Virus record (IMG/VR): IMGVR_UViG_3300046018_000230
Location: 1 to 43,917 of that record
Strand: one strand, 5' to 3'
Source: a virus
DNA: 43,917 nucleotides
Shown here: positions 1 through 6,978 of the stretch, piece by piece
How positions within the stretch are numbered: position 1 is the stretch's first letter
Layout: each line of letters starts with the position of its first letter
Translations under genes and position numbers: made by a program
Notes under the pieces: model-generated
Databases searched by the model: none
What the model saw: the letters and a program-made list of their open reading frames with translations, nothing else
Told to the model about the DNA's origin: nothing

Positions 1-1845
1 CGTACCGGTGTCTCCTCCGATTCCAATACTCTGTAGTGCGCTCTTAAGACCCGGAATATCATTAACTATCTGGTTGGCCATAACCGTGAATGTACGACCA
101 ATAGTATTCCAGGCCGTTACAAAGGCCCCTTGGATAGTCGTTGCTAAATCGTATAGGTCGTCTCCGATCTCTTTGTTTATTTCCAAAAGTTGAGGCCTTA
201 ACGTGGTCTGCATACCCTCGATGATGCCTTTAACAATTGAGATGCCTATATCAGTCCAGTTGTGACCATCTGCTCCTCCAGCACCTAATATGGCAAGTAT
301 GCCGTTTCCAATCCAGGTTCCTATCTGTTTGCCGAGATCCTCACCACCCGCCGTTCCCCAAGCCATGACGACTGAGTTAACCCATTCACCAATCTTCCAA
401 ACAGTACTAATCAGGGTCTGAATTCCGGTCCCTATCCAGCCACCTATCTTTAAACCCAGTTCTTGAGCACCTCCTGCCCAAGCTAGTACCTTGGCTTCTA
501 TCCATTGTCCAATCATCGTAGCCGTCTGGATTACTATTCGGATACCTTCAGTAATACCGTCGCCTATTATCTTACCTACAGCATTCCAGTCCCTATTTCG
601 GAATGCCTTATCTAAGTCCTGAGCAAACTTGAGGACTTTATCAAGGACCGGCGATAATGCTGGTTCTATGGCATCTCCAAAAGAAAGAACAGCATCTTTA
701 AGAGAATTGAAAATGTTTCCTACTTTAGTCCAGATCTCTTGGGCTTTCTCGCCGAGATCCTTTTGTTTATCAGCGGCTATTTGGGTGTTATCTCCAAGAG
801 TCCTAAGAGCACCATTGTAGTTATTGGTAGAATCTCCGAGAGCCATTAAGGCCTTGACGCCACGGGTACCAAAGAGTTCGGTAGCTGCCTGAAGAGCTTG
901 GGTATCTCCAGCATTGGCTCTAAGGTTTGCTCCTAACTTAATCAGAGTGCCTACATAATCTTTATCCAGATCGGCCTTGATTTGTTCTCCGGTTTCTCCG
1001 AATACGCGACCTATATCACCCAGTTTTTGTTGGGCCGTGATCGCCGCATCTGTAAACGCCGGTCCTATTTTTTTCGTACCGGCCGTCATTTCATTTTGTT
1101 TAGAAGTATAAGAATCTATGTTTTTTATTAATGTATTAGTTCCTGTATAAATTGATTGGATGGCGTCAGTGCCGTCTATGCCCGCTTTCTGGAATGTTGC
1201 TCCTAGGGCCTCGGCCTGGGTGTCTGTAACGCCCACCAGTTGCCCAAGAGGCCCAAATGCAGCAACAAAATTGAGTGTGGTTTGTTCGTCGGCTCCTAGT
1301 GAATCCTTGAGGGCTATGGCGCCATCGTTAAGTTTCATTAGGCCAGGCGCGCCTTCACCCCAAACTTTGCCAATTGTCTTATCCAAGTCTGCCAATTCAG
1401 TATTAGACGCTCCACTAACCTGGGACAGTTCGGCCACGTTCTTAGTAAGACTATTCAAGCCTTCCGGAGTCTTTGCTATTTGCGCTAAAGAGGTTGATAC
1501 GGCATCTAGACTTTCGCGGGATTGGTTAAACTGGGTTGATAGATCTCGATTGGCATCGGTAACTTGTTTGAGTGCATCACCAGTTAGACCGCTGGCTCGT
1601 TCCAGGTTATACATCTCTTCCTGGAAGTCGGCAACTGATTTAATGCCAGCAACAGACAGAGCGGCCAAAGAAGCGGCTGCTACCTCTAATCCAGTTTTAA
1701 CACTAGACCCGATCTTAAGAGCAGTCGCCTCGATAGATCCAGCCGCGCTTTCAAAAGCACCTTTTGCAGATGCAAGAGCAGACTCAAAACTGGAACTGTC
1801 TAGACCGATTTTGGCGTAAGCCGCTCCGATTTCTTCACTTGGCAT
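1..1845 (-). CDS. Tail tape measure protein, N-terminal 615 codons (continues across the window ends)
   Basis: The gene starts with ATG at 1843-1845 and is open to position 1. The last codon here ends exactly at base 1, and the frame continues without a stop from 43917 to 41359, which gives about 1467 aa if the molecule is circular. The N-terminal 120 residues are helical with Ala/Ser/Gly-rich segments. They are followed by a TP901-type tape measure core (KQVTDANRDLSTQFNQSRES region, then ELSQVSGASNTELADLD). Several repeats of the type GxWIGxGI, separated by Trp- and Gly-rich hydrophobic stretches, occur in the second half and resemble the membrane-active part of tape measures. It lies directly downstream of the tail chaperone pair, the standard siphovirus order. 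At roughly 1.5 angstrom per residue the length would set a tail of about 200 nm; this is an estimate from the family rule. Confidence 0.9.
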   Translation of the reverse strand, partial: MPSEEIGAAYAKIGLDSSSFESALASAKGAFESAAGSIEATALKIGSSVKTGLEVAAASLAALSVAGIKSVADFQEEMYNLERASGLTGDALKQVTDANRDLSTQFNQSRESLDAVSTSLAQIAKTPEGLNSLTKNVAELSQVSGASNTELADLDKTIGKVWGEGAPGLMKLNDGAIALKDSLGADEQTTLNFVAAFGPLGQLVGVTDTQAEALGATFQKAGIDGTDAIQSIYTGTNTLIKNIDSYTSKQNEMTAGTKKIGPAFTDAAITAQQKLGDIGRVFGETGEQIKADLDKDYVGTLIKLGANLRANAGDTQALQAATELFGTRGVKALMALGDSTNNYNGALRTLGDNTQIAADKQKDLGEKAQEIWTKVGNIFNSLKDAVLSFGDAIEPALSPVLDKVLKFAQDLDKAFRNRDWNAVGKIIGDGITEGIRIVIQTATMIGQWIEAKVLAWAGGAQELGLKIGGWIGTGIQTLISTVWKIGEWVNSVVMAWGTAGGEDLGKQIGTWIGNGILAILGAGGADGHNWTDIGISIVKGIIEGMQTTLRPQLLEINKEIGDDLYDLATTIQGAFVTAWNTIGRTFTVMANQIVNDIPGLKSALQSIGIGGDTGT

Positions 1846-1871
1846 TTAAAACCTCTAAGTATTATTAAAAT

Positions 1872-2129
1872 CTAAGGAACAAACATACCAACTTGGTTAG
1901 CCTGTCGCCTCATTTCTTTATCGTGGTCTATCTGTTGCAATTGTTGTTTCTTTGTTTGCGTTGGCTTGAATTGGGGAAACTTCTTAGGATTGTTTATGGC
2001 CGTACCAACCAATGCCGCCAAAGTATGAATCTCTAGATATCTTTCTTCGAGATTGGTTTGATGACCTTCGATTTTGGCGTTAATCTCCAAGGGGGTTAGA
2101 TCCCAAAAGTCTGATGGAGATAACCCCAA
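1872..2129 (-). CDS. Tail assembly chaperone, downstream (T) part, probably made by -1 frameshift
   Basis: This is an 85-aa frame between the chaperone gene and the tape measure gene. It begins MGLSPSDFWDLTPLEINAK, which resembles the short second product of siphovirus tail chaperone genes. Its only plausible independent start is a TTG at 2129 with no good ribosome-binding site. The frame stays open upstream inside the preceding gene for at least 30 codons and sits in the -1 register relative to it, as expected for a lambda G/GT-type fusion. No perfect X-XXY-YYZ slippery heptamer is visible, but the region around 2170-2200 is very A/G-rich (GAAAAGAAG). Read it as the C-terminal extension of the upstream chaperone, or alternatively as a weakly started separate gene. 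Confidence 0.65.
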   Translation of the reverse strand: MGLSPSDFWDLTPLEINAKIEGHQTNLEERYLEIHTLAALVGTAINNPKKFPQFKPTQTKKQQLQQIDHDKEMRRQANQVGMFVP

Positions 2130-2134
2130 CGTAC

Positions 2135-2674
2135 CTATACAGAATCTTTCGGGTTCTGAGAAGTCATAGCATAGGTCTTCTTTTCTTCTTTCCTTTCTTC
2201 TCTCGCCCGAATCTTCGCTTTCTCTATCTTGACCAACTGGTCCATCTCGGCTTTCTCCGCTGCTTCCTTGTTCTTCGCTTGCAACTTTTTTAGGTCAATA
2301 CCTCTGGCCAGATTTAAAGCTTCGATTGCAGCAGATTTGAAATCTATGAGTTTCGTACCATCGTCGGGTTCTCCGGAGTTCATATAAGATTCATATAACT
2401 CGTCGATATCTGAAGATTTGGCTCCCGACCCATCATGTTCAAGTCCTTTAGACCAGATCCAGAGCATGAAATCAAAATCTAGGTCTAAGAAACCAATGAG
2501 AAGGTCTAGAGGGATCTTATCTTTCGGAGTGAAATTCAGACCCGATCTAGAATTTATGAGTCTTAATCCAACTTCTCCTATTTTCTTTCCAGCCAGTTCT
2601 TCTATAGACCGAATCGATTTAGCACCATACCGCAGGCGAATTTCTCGGTCTCCAATCAATACAATTTTGTCCAT
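2135..2674 (-). CDS. Tail assembly chaperone, upstream (G) part
   Basis: A 179-aa soluble protein starting MDKIVLIGDREIRLRYG, which resembles the fold opening of phage tail assembly chaperones (a short beta element, then SIRSIEELAGKKIGE). The C-terminal 45 residues are an extremely charged Lys/Glu helix (IEKAKIRAREERKEEKK). It is placed between the tail tube gene and the tape measure gene. Its family normally coats the tape measure before tube polymerisation. A GGGAGAG ribosome-binding site precedes the ATG. The end of the frame is where the -1 shift to the 1872-2129 frame would occur. Confidence 0.7.
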   Translation of the reverse strand: MDKIVLIGDREIRLRYGAKSIRSIEELAGKKIGEVGLRLINSRSGLNFTPKDKIPLDLLIGFLDLDFDFMLWIWSKGLEHDGSGAKSSDIDELYESYMNSGEPDDGTKLIDFKSAAIEALNLARGIDLKKLQAKNKEAAEKAEMDQLVKIEKAKIRAREERKEEKKTYAMTSQNPKDSV

Positions 2675-2805
2675 ATTGTTCTCTCCCTTGAATTTATGTA
2701 CCTACCTGGAAAGAAAGTGCCAGGAAGGGGCTTAAGTAAATTATAATAATAAAATCGTCTCAGGGAGAGGTTCTCGGCTCTAAGAGCTTCATTGAACCCC
2801 TCTGT

Positions 2806-4104
2806 TCATACGGTGTGGTACTTCAGACGTCCTATTCCCTGTAATGTTAAATCGGATTCCATGATAGAATCCAGTTTAGCATCCAAAGGTACGCCCACTA
2901 ATTGACATACTCCTGAGATCATCTCCAGGGACCCGGTCGTAGTATCCAAATATCCCCGGAATAAGATCTTGTTTCCAATGTTATCGAAGTCGGTTTGTAG
3001 GTCGCGACCGCCTGAGAAATGGGTATGAGACTTGGCGTTTACCAACCCGGACCCGGCATTAACACCACCTGCAAACAGAGCGGTCGTCTTAGCATTTACG
3101 ACGCCCGACCCGTCATTTGCGGTTGCGTTCTCGACAGTTACAATATCCCGTATCGCCTGGGTGGCTTCTGCCGCTCTCATGACTTGTAATGCTGTGGAAG
3201 TGGCGACACTAGACCCGTTCGTAGCCACATGGACCGAAATCGTTGGGCTTGAATAGGTGACAGTCAAAGGCGTGTTGACTCCAGCTACTAGATATTCGAT
3301 GTATTTGGAGTTGCCTGCGGTTCCTGGAACTTTCCAGGTCCATTTGATATCTGAGTTAGCGGCAGTGCAATCCACTACCTTAAAGGCGTTCACTGAAGCA
3401 TCTTTGTATTCTAAATCTACTAAAGCAGCAAGAACGGGATCGGCATCTACATGAGCCTTGATAGCTGCTGCGGTGCTCGTTGGTGTGGTGCCAGTGGTAC
3501 CTACTGTTACGGTAAACTCTTTAGTTCCCGCGTCGTAGGCTACTTGGAGGGTCGCATTGTTTCCAACAGTATAGTTTATAGCTCGTAGGTTACCATTCGC
3601 ACCCCATTCTTTCAAAATCCAGTACATGTCGGAATAGTCGGCAGTGCAATCTACTAGAATCCAAGCCTTCCCATAGAAGAAATGTCTCTGAGCCGTTCCC
3701 TGCCAATCCATTAAGGTCTTGACATAAGATTTCCAGATAGTTGGATTATTTAGTTCTGCTGGGAAACAAGTTATCTCTTTTGTGTCTGCCTTAGGATTCA
3801 GGCTGAACCCATAACAGCCTCCCAGAGCTTCCGGAGTGAACCAATAGACATCTGCTGTCACAGCTCCGGTGGTCCAAGTTGAAAACGTCGCAAACCCAGA
3901 CGCATAATCTATCTCAGAAGGCGCGATGACATTTCCGCCGCAATGGAATACTGGAACGTGTGCCGTGTCCCACCAAGATTTTGTTCTGTCGGTGATATAG
4001 AATTCGGTAGTCGAGCCGACTTCTGTCATGGCTTCGCCTGAAGCAGCAGTACTCGATCCCGAATTTATGAATAGGGCGGCATACTGGCCGCTTTTAGCTG
4101 CCAT
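2806..4104 (-). CDS. Major tail tube-like protein carrying two copies of an accessory beta-domain
   Basis: This 432-aa structural protein follows the smaller tube gene 4113-4574. Residues 1-145 and about 365-432 look like the tube body: a motif of the form IWKSYVKTLxDWQGT matches LWKQYITTLRDAKGT in the neighbour, which suggests the two are paralogues. Between these parts lie two tandem domains of about 95 residues, each opening Cys-Thr-Ala...Asp-Ile/Met-Tyr/Lys-Trp and containing a GN-xx-I-x-Y strand, T-x-x-AIKAH and a final GSG-V-type turn. The same domain occurs in the fibre at 33360-34340. These look like the Ig-like decorations that phages insert into surface-exposed loops. Nothing indicates a contractile sheath. 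Tube identity rests on context and the shared motif. Confidence 0.65.
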   Translation of the reverse strand: MAAKSGQYAALFINSGSSTAASGEAMTEVGSTTEFYITDRTKSWWDTAHVPVFHCGGNVIAPSEIDYASGFATFSTWTTGAVTADVYWFTPEALGGCYGFSLNPKADTKEITCFPAELNNPTIWKSYVKTLMDWQGTAQRHFFYGKAWILVDCTADYSDMYWILKEWGANGNLRAINYTVGNNATLQVAYDAGTKEFTVTVGTTGTTPTSTAAAIKAHVDADPVLAALVDLEYKDASVNAFKVVDCTAANSDIKWTWKVPGTAGNSKYIEYLVAGVNTPLTVTYSSPTISVHVATNGSSVATSTALQVMRAAEATQAIRDIVTVENATANDGSGVVNAKTTALFAGGVNAGSGLVNAKSHTHFSGGRDLQTDFDNIGNKILFRGYLDTTTGSLEMISGVCQLVGVPLDAKLDSIMESDLTLQGIGRLKYHTV

Positions 4105-4112
4105 GTCACCCT

Positions 4113-4574
4113 CTAAGTATATCCACCGAGTTGCAGGCCATTCAGGTCCTGGAGTTGAACTCCAACGCTCATACCTTCGCCCTGGACTCCGTCTAACTTA
4201 ACATTTATCGGGAACGAAGTGCAGACACAATCAGCATAGAGGTAATGGGTACCATCCTGATAGAATCTGATCTCGGCAACGGTGTTGCTTGAGTTGAACA
4301 GAGTCCAAAGAGCCGCCTGACCAGCATCAGAGAGGTTCAGGTACTTGAACGTTAAAGTTCCCTTAGCGTCTCGGAGGGTGGTTATATACTGTTTCCAGAG
4401 AGTATCGTTTGTGGTCTTGCTTACAGTGACATCCTTTGAGTCAACTGTGTTAGCAAAACTCCACCCGTCTACTCCATCGATGAACGTTTCGGTTTGCAAC
4501 ACACCGCCCGCGTATGGGGTGATCGTTACTTTCATTGTCTGGCCGGACTTAGGGCCAGCCGTTAGAGCTGTCAT
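4113..4574 (-). CDS. Tail tube protein
   Basis: A 153-aa protein, the usual length of a siphovirus tube subunit, with alternating beta strands (MKVTITPYAGG, GTLTFKYLNLS, AEIRFYQDGTHYLYADCVC) and a C-terminal strand GMSVGVQLQDLNG typical of tube proteins. It is the first gene of the tail cluster. A strong ribosome-binding site (AGGAGATGAT) lies about 7 bases before the ATG, and a TATA-like promoter lies roughly 110 bp upstream. It shares the WK-Y-TL-D-GT motif with the larger protein downstream, so one may be the tube and the other a modified tube or tail-tip variant. Confidence 0.75.
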   Translation of the reverse strand: MTALTAGPKSGQTMKVTITPYAGGVLQTETFIDGVDGWSFANTVDSKDVTVSKTTNDTLWKQYITTLRDAKGTLTFKYLNLSDAGQAALWTLFNSSNTVAEIRFYQDGTHYLYADCVCTSFPINVKLDGVQGEGMSVGVQLQDLNGLQLGGYT

Positions 4575-4687
4575 ATTCTTTAATCATCTCCTTCATTGAT
4601 TATATTTTTAGATCGATCTAATACCTCAGGAGTTAACCTTCATTGGCGATTATTATTAAATTAATAAATTAGTGATAACATAAACCA

Positions 4688-4698
4688 TTTATATAAAG
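4688..4698 (-). promoter_or_regulatory. Archaeal TATA box upstream of the tail genes
   Basis: On the minus strand the sequence reads CTTTATATAAA, close to the archaeal TATA consensus. It lies in a 265-bp AT-rich non-coding stretch (4575-4839), the longest gap inside the late region. It would start transcription of the tail operon (4574 downwards) with a leader of about 90 nt. Confidence 0.5.
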
Positions 4699-4769
4699 TC
4701 TATGCATACCGATTTATACATTTTATTTATCTAAATCTTTATCTAAATCTCCGCAACTTTCGTGTATTT

Positions 4770-4804
4770 ATACAATATTGTATGAATCACAAAACAGTTT
4801 GTGA
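4770..4804. repeat. 14-bp perfect palindrome plus 7-bp inverted repeat (candidate operator or terminator)
   Basis: Positions 4770-4783 form the perfect palindrome ATACAATATTGTAT. Just beside it, TCACAAA at 4787-4793 pairs with TTTGTGA at 4798-4804 around a 4-base loop. Both lie between the gp10-like gene and the tail promoter. A dimeric repressor site or a stem-loop ending the gp10-like transcript are both possible. Confidence 0.4.
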
Positions 4805-4839
4805 ATCATAGATAATAATATATTATTCACAAAAAGATA

Positions 4840-5178
4840 TTATTTTTCTATATGTTTCTGGACATAAAAAGCCAGTTTGGGAGATAGTTCTTTGACATTA
4901 TCTCCAATAAAACCTGCTTTTCCCACAGGATGATGAATAGAACGGTCCAGTTCATTCTTCAGGATGTAACTCGAAGATTCACCTCCACCACCAACGTAAA
5001 TGCATTTATTAGCATCATCGCGTTCCTCTCCAAGAGAGCCACGCATGACACCTGTTTTAACTGGTGAATCCTTGAAAGCAGCAGGATGCCATTCTACTTT
5101 AGCCCACTCCTCAAGTCCGTCTATAGCTTTGGTGATAATGGATTTCTTGAATTTGGAATCATCCCACTGATAAGTCAT
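4840..5178 (-). CDS. HK97 gp10-like tail completion / head-tail joining protein
   Basis: This 112-aa protein starts at an ATG that overlaps the MuF stop codon (ATGA at 5175-5178), which favours this start over the longer reading from 5208. The central motif SPVKTGVMRGSL is the P-V-x-T-G-x-L/M-R-S signature of the HK97 gp10-like family. It is followed by a beta strand region (CIYVGGGG, YILKNELDRSIHHP) and a C-terminal helix. Family members form part of the connector between head and tail, which agrees with its position between the MuF/terminator genes and the tail tube. Confidence 0.75.
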   Translation of the reverse strand: MTYQWDDSKFKKSIITKAIDGLEEWAKVEWHPAAFKDSPVKTGVMRGSLGEERDDANKCIYVGGGGESSSYILKNELDRSIHHPVGKAGFIGDNVKELSPKLAFYVQKHIEK

Positions 5179-6767
5179 TTTTTCACCAAAATAGTTCCGC
5201 AGGTACAATTAGATGTGAGTATACCATTGCAGATGAGGAACGTACTTATACTTTCAATGTCATATACATAACCATGAAAAGGCTTGATCTTGATGTCGAT
5301 TATATCTTGAAACTCTATCAGTCCGGGATGTCCGTTAAAGGCATATCCAAAGAAATCGGACATGATCGGTGTGTGGTTAACCGAGTGTTGAGAGAGCAAG
5401 GGGTTATTGTCCGTGGGATCAAAGAGGCATCCATTCTTGCCATGTCTCAAACGAGCCCGGAAGAAAGGAGAAGACGCTCGGAGGCCGCTCATATTGCCAA
5501 ACGTGGAGTCCCCAATTCCTTTGAGCATAAATGCAAACTCGCTATCACACGAGAGAGACGGCTTACTTCTGCAATGGCCGACGAGGTATTTCTTTGTAAC
5601 TGCCTTATCAATCGCGGTTTGAAATGCGTCCTCCAAAAAGCCATCGGACCTTATAATATTGACGTTGTCATTATCGATCCCCCCATTGCTATTGAGATCT
5701 TCGGAGGGAATTGGCATAGTACCGGTAGACATGCCCAACGATATCGAGAGCGCATTAAATACATTATCGATTGTGGGTACACACTGGTTATCATCTGGAC
5801 CAGTCGAGCTTGTCCTTTGGGGATTGGGGCAATAGATTATTTGGTCGCCCTTTCTAAGAAGATTGGCGGCGGCAAAACCAAGAGGAGTAAGGAAAAGATG
5901 ATCAGGGGTAACGGAGATTTGTGCTCCGCCAGATATAGTAAGCTCAATGGAGTTCCCGGTAAAAAGGTGACGTATCATCGCGATCCCACCACCGGGCGCT
6001 ATACACCGAGTACCTGGGAGTAGACAATGAGGATGTAAGGGAGGCCCATCTAAGTCGCCTTCTGGAGTACTGAATGTATCTCCGATCTCAGCAGTTTCGC
6101 CATTCATATCCTGACATTCATCACACATATTCGGTAGACCAGATACAACCCATTCCTGCTCATATTCTCCTGGATCTATGACACCACGAGAGACAGCGTT
6201 CTCGTTAGAAATCCGTCGGCCATTATTGCAAGCCATCATGCTTTCGGTTCGACCGATCATGTTGGCCCGATAGTTTAGGAGCCTATCAGCATATTTTGCC
6301 CTCATATCAGCGGCTAGACCATCGTCTGTTCCAGCTATCATCAACTGTTCATAATAGTTCTGGACCGCTACAACATGCTGAGGCAACAACCCTATATTCT
6401 CTTTAATCAGGGCCCGCTGTTCTTGGATCGTTAGTCCTTCTTGGAATGCCCTAAGCTTGATTTGTCGAATATTTTGTAATTGGGTGGAATTGAGATACTT
6501 GATTTGGTCGGTCGCGTATTTTTGTATCCAGGCTTCGGCTTCCGGAGAACGCAAGTCAAACTTAACCCCCATACCTACCAGTTTGCCAATTTCTTCTAAT
6601 TGGCCTTCTCCAGCATCATAGAACGCCAATTTAATCTGAGGTTCGGGATCAAAAGGCTTGATCTTGATAGTCCTTGTCTTTTGCTCTTGAGCTGCCCAAT
6701 CTTCATAAGCCTTTGATATCTTCGCGGCCCACTTGAGGCCAAATTTCTCCACGGGATTTGTAGCCAT
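5175..6767 (-). CDS. MuF-type head morphogenesis protein interrupted by an intein
   Basis: The 530-residue precursor has an N-extein of 247 aa that is a classical SPP1 gp7 / Mu F-like minor head protein: a helical core, then IGRTESMMACNNGR, a zinc-like knuckle (MCDECQDMNGE) and the terminal GPPLHPH. The chain is then interrupted by a 273-residue intein and resumes with CTCGTILVKK. Joining the exteins gives LHPHCTCGTILV, the conserved C-terminal Cys-x-Cys of the family, in a 257-aa product. MuF proteins act with the portal inside the procapsid. Here the gene lies about 12 kb downstream of the portal gene, an unusual separation. The ATG at 6767 has only a weak ribosome-binding site. Confidence 0.88.
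   Translation of the reverse strand: MATNPVEKFGLKWAAKISKAYEDWAAQEQKTRTIKIKPFDPEPQIKLAFYDAGEGQLEEIGKLVGMGVKFDLRSPEAEAWIQKYATDQIKYLNSTQLQNIRQIKLRAFQEGLTIQEQRALIKENIGLLPQHVVAVQNYYEQLMIAGTDDGLAADMRAKYADRLLNYRANMIGRTESMMACNNGRRISNENAVSRGVIDPGEYEQEWVVSGLPNMCDECQDMNGETAEIGDTFSTPEGDLDGPPLHPHCLLPGTRCIAPGGGIAMIRHLFTGNSIELTISGGAQISVTPDHLFLTPLGFAAANLLRKGDQIIYCPNPQRTSSTGPDDNQCVPTIDNVFNALSISLGMSTGTMPIPSEDLNSNGGIDNDNVNIIRSDGFLEDAFQTAIDKAVTKKYLVGHCRSKPSLSCDSEFAFMLKGIGDSTFGNMSGLRASSPFFRARLRHGKNGCLFDPTDNNPLLSQHSVNHTPIMSDFFGYAFNGHPGLIEFQDIIDIKIKPFHGYVYDIESISTFLICNGILTSNCTCGTILVKK
5208..6026 (-). mobile_element. Intein in the MuF protein (273 residues, Cys1 to terminal Asn)
   Basis: Block A is CLLPGTRCIAPGG with Cys1 at codon 6026-6024. 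Block B contains ISVTPDHLFLTPLGF with the expected T-x-x-H. Block F is FHGYVYDIES, and block G is LICNGILTSN followed by the +1 Cys of the C-extein. The penultimate His of block G is Ser here, a variant tolerated in some inteins. The insertion falls between His and Cys of the MuF C-terminal motif, a conserved site as inteins prefer. The roughly 180-residue middle of the intein contains no LAGLIDADG motif. Instead the opposite strand of this stretch encodes a complete homing endonuclease (5274-6023). Splicing activity is inferred from the motifs. Confidence 0.92.
5274..6023 (+). CDS. Vsr/EDxHD-like homing endonuclease encoded antisense inside the intein
   Basis: A 249-aa protein. Residues 8-42 are a resolvase-like helix-turn-helix (SGMSVKGISKEIG, then VVNRVLREQG). 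Residues 58-95 are basic (SPEERRRRSEAAHIAKRG) and resemble the DNA-recognition repeats found beside phage nucleases. Residues 100-178 match a Vsr-type PD-(D/E)XK nuclease: Glu104, YNIDVV with Asp130, IAIEIFGGNWH with Glu141 and His148, then a Gly-Tyr-x-Leu-Val-Ile strand. This is the nuclease class linked to fractured inteins and group I introns. The gene lies wholly within the intein (5208-6026) and starts inside block F. It is codon-aligned with the intein frame, so each codon is the reverse complement of an intein codon. CTTATAC at 5245-5251 is about 26 bp upstream of the ATG, which fits a leaderless archaeal transcript; no ribosome-binding site is seen. Confidence 0.85.
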   Translation: MKRLDLDVDYILKLYQSGMSVKGISKEIGHDRCVVNRVLREQGVIVRGIKEASILAMSQTSPEERRRRSEAAHIAKRGVPNSFEHKCKLAITRERRLTSAMADEVFLCNCLINRGLKCVLQKAIGPYNIDVVIIDPPIAIEIFGGNWHSTGRHAQRYRERIKYIIDCGYTLVIIWTSRACPLGIGAIDYLVALSKKIGGGKTKRSKEKMIRGNGDLCSARYSKLNGVPGKKVTYHRDPTTGRYTPSTWE

Positions 6768-6795
6768 AGAAATCTATTTACCCTCACAGGATCGA

Positions 6796-6978
6796 ATGAA
6801 ATACATGCAGGGGAAAAAAATACTTGTTCCAATAAGTGCTTTTGATGGCAATTTTAAATTAGGATCGGATGGAAGAATATGGCTACATTCTATTAGGGAT
6901 CTAACGCAAAAAGAACAAAATGAGTATGATGATTACATGCGAACCTTAGCAGCTTCAAAATTAACCGAGAATCGGTAA
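6796..6978 (+). CDS. Small plus-strand ORF beside the MuF gene, possible homing-endonuclease remnant
   Basis: A 60-aa frame fills the gap between the MuF start and the tail terminator gene (6768-6932 has no minus-strand frame) and overlaps the 3' end of 6933-7358. It contains NFKLGSDGRIW, which loosely resembles the opening motif of NUMOD4/HNH-type homing endonucleases, followed by a charged helix (LTQKEQNEYDDYMRTL). A TATA-like CTATTTA lies about 20-25 bp before the ATG. It is AT-richer than its neighbours. It could be a relic of a second endonuclease or a real small protein; the assignment is weak. Confidence 0.4.
   Translation: MKYMQGKKILVPISAFDGNFKLGSDGRIWLHSIRDLTQKEQNEYDDYMRTLAASKLTENR

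Noticed and set aside
1160-1819. 219-aa plus-strand open frame
   Set aside because: It is the antisense shadow of the tape measure gene, with Ser/Ala/Pro-rich low-complexity translation and no ribosome-binding site.
2806-4104. Tail sheath gene (contractile tail)
   Set aside because: Length would fit, but no sheath motifs, no baseplate wedge or spike genes are found, and the core resembles the neighbouring tube protein.
5178-5208. Longer start for the gp10-like gene at 5208
   Set aside because: It would use a codon inside the intein/C-extein junction; the ATGA overlap at 5178 is the consistent pattern of this genome.
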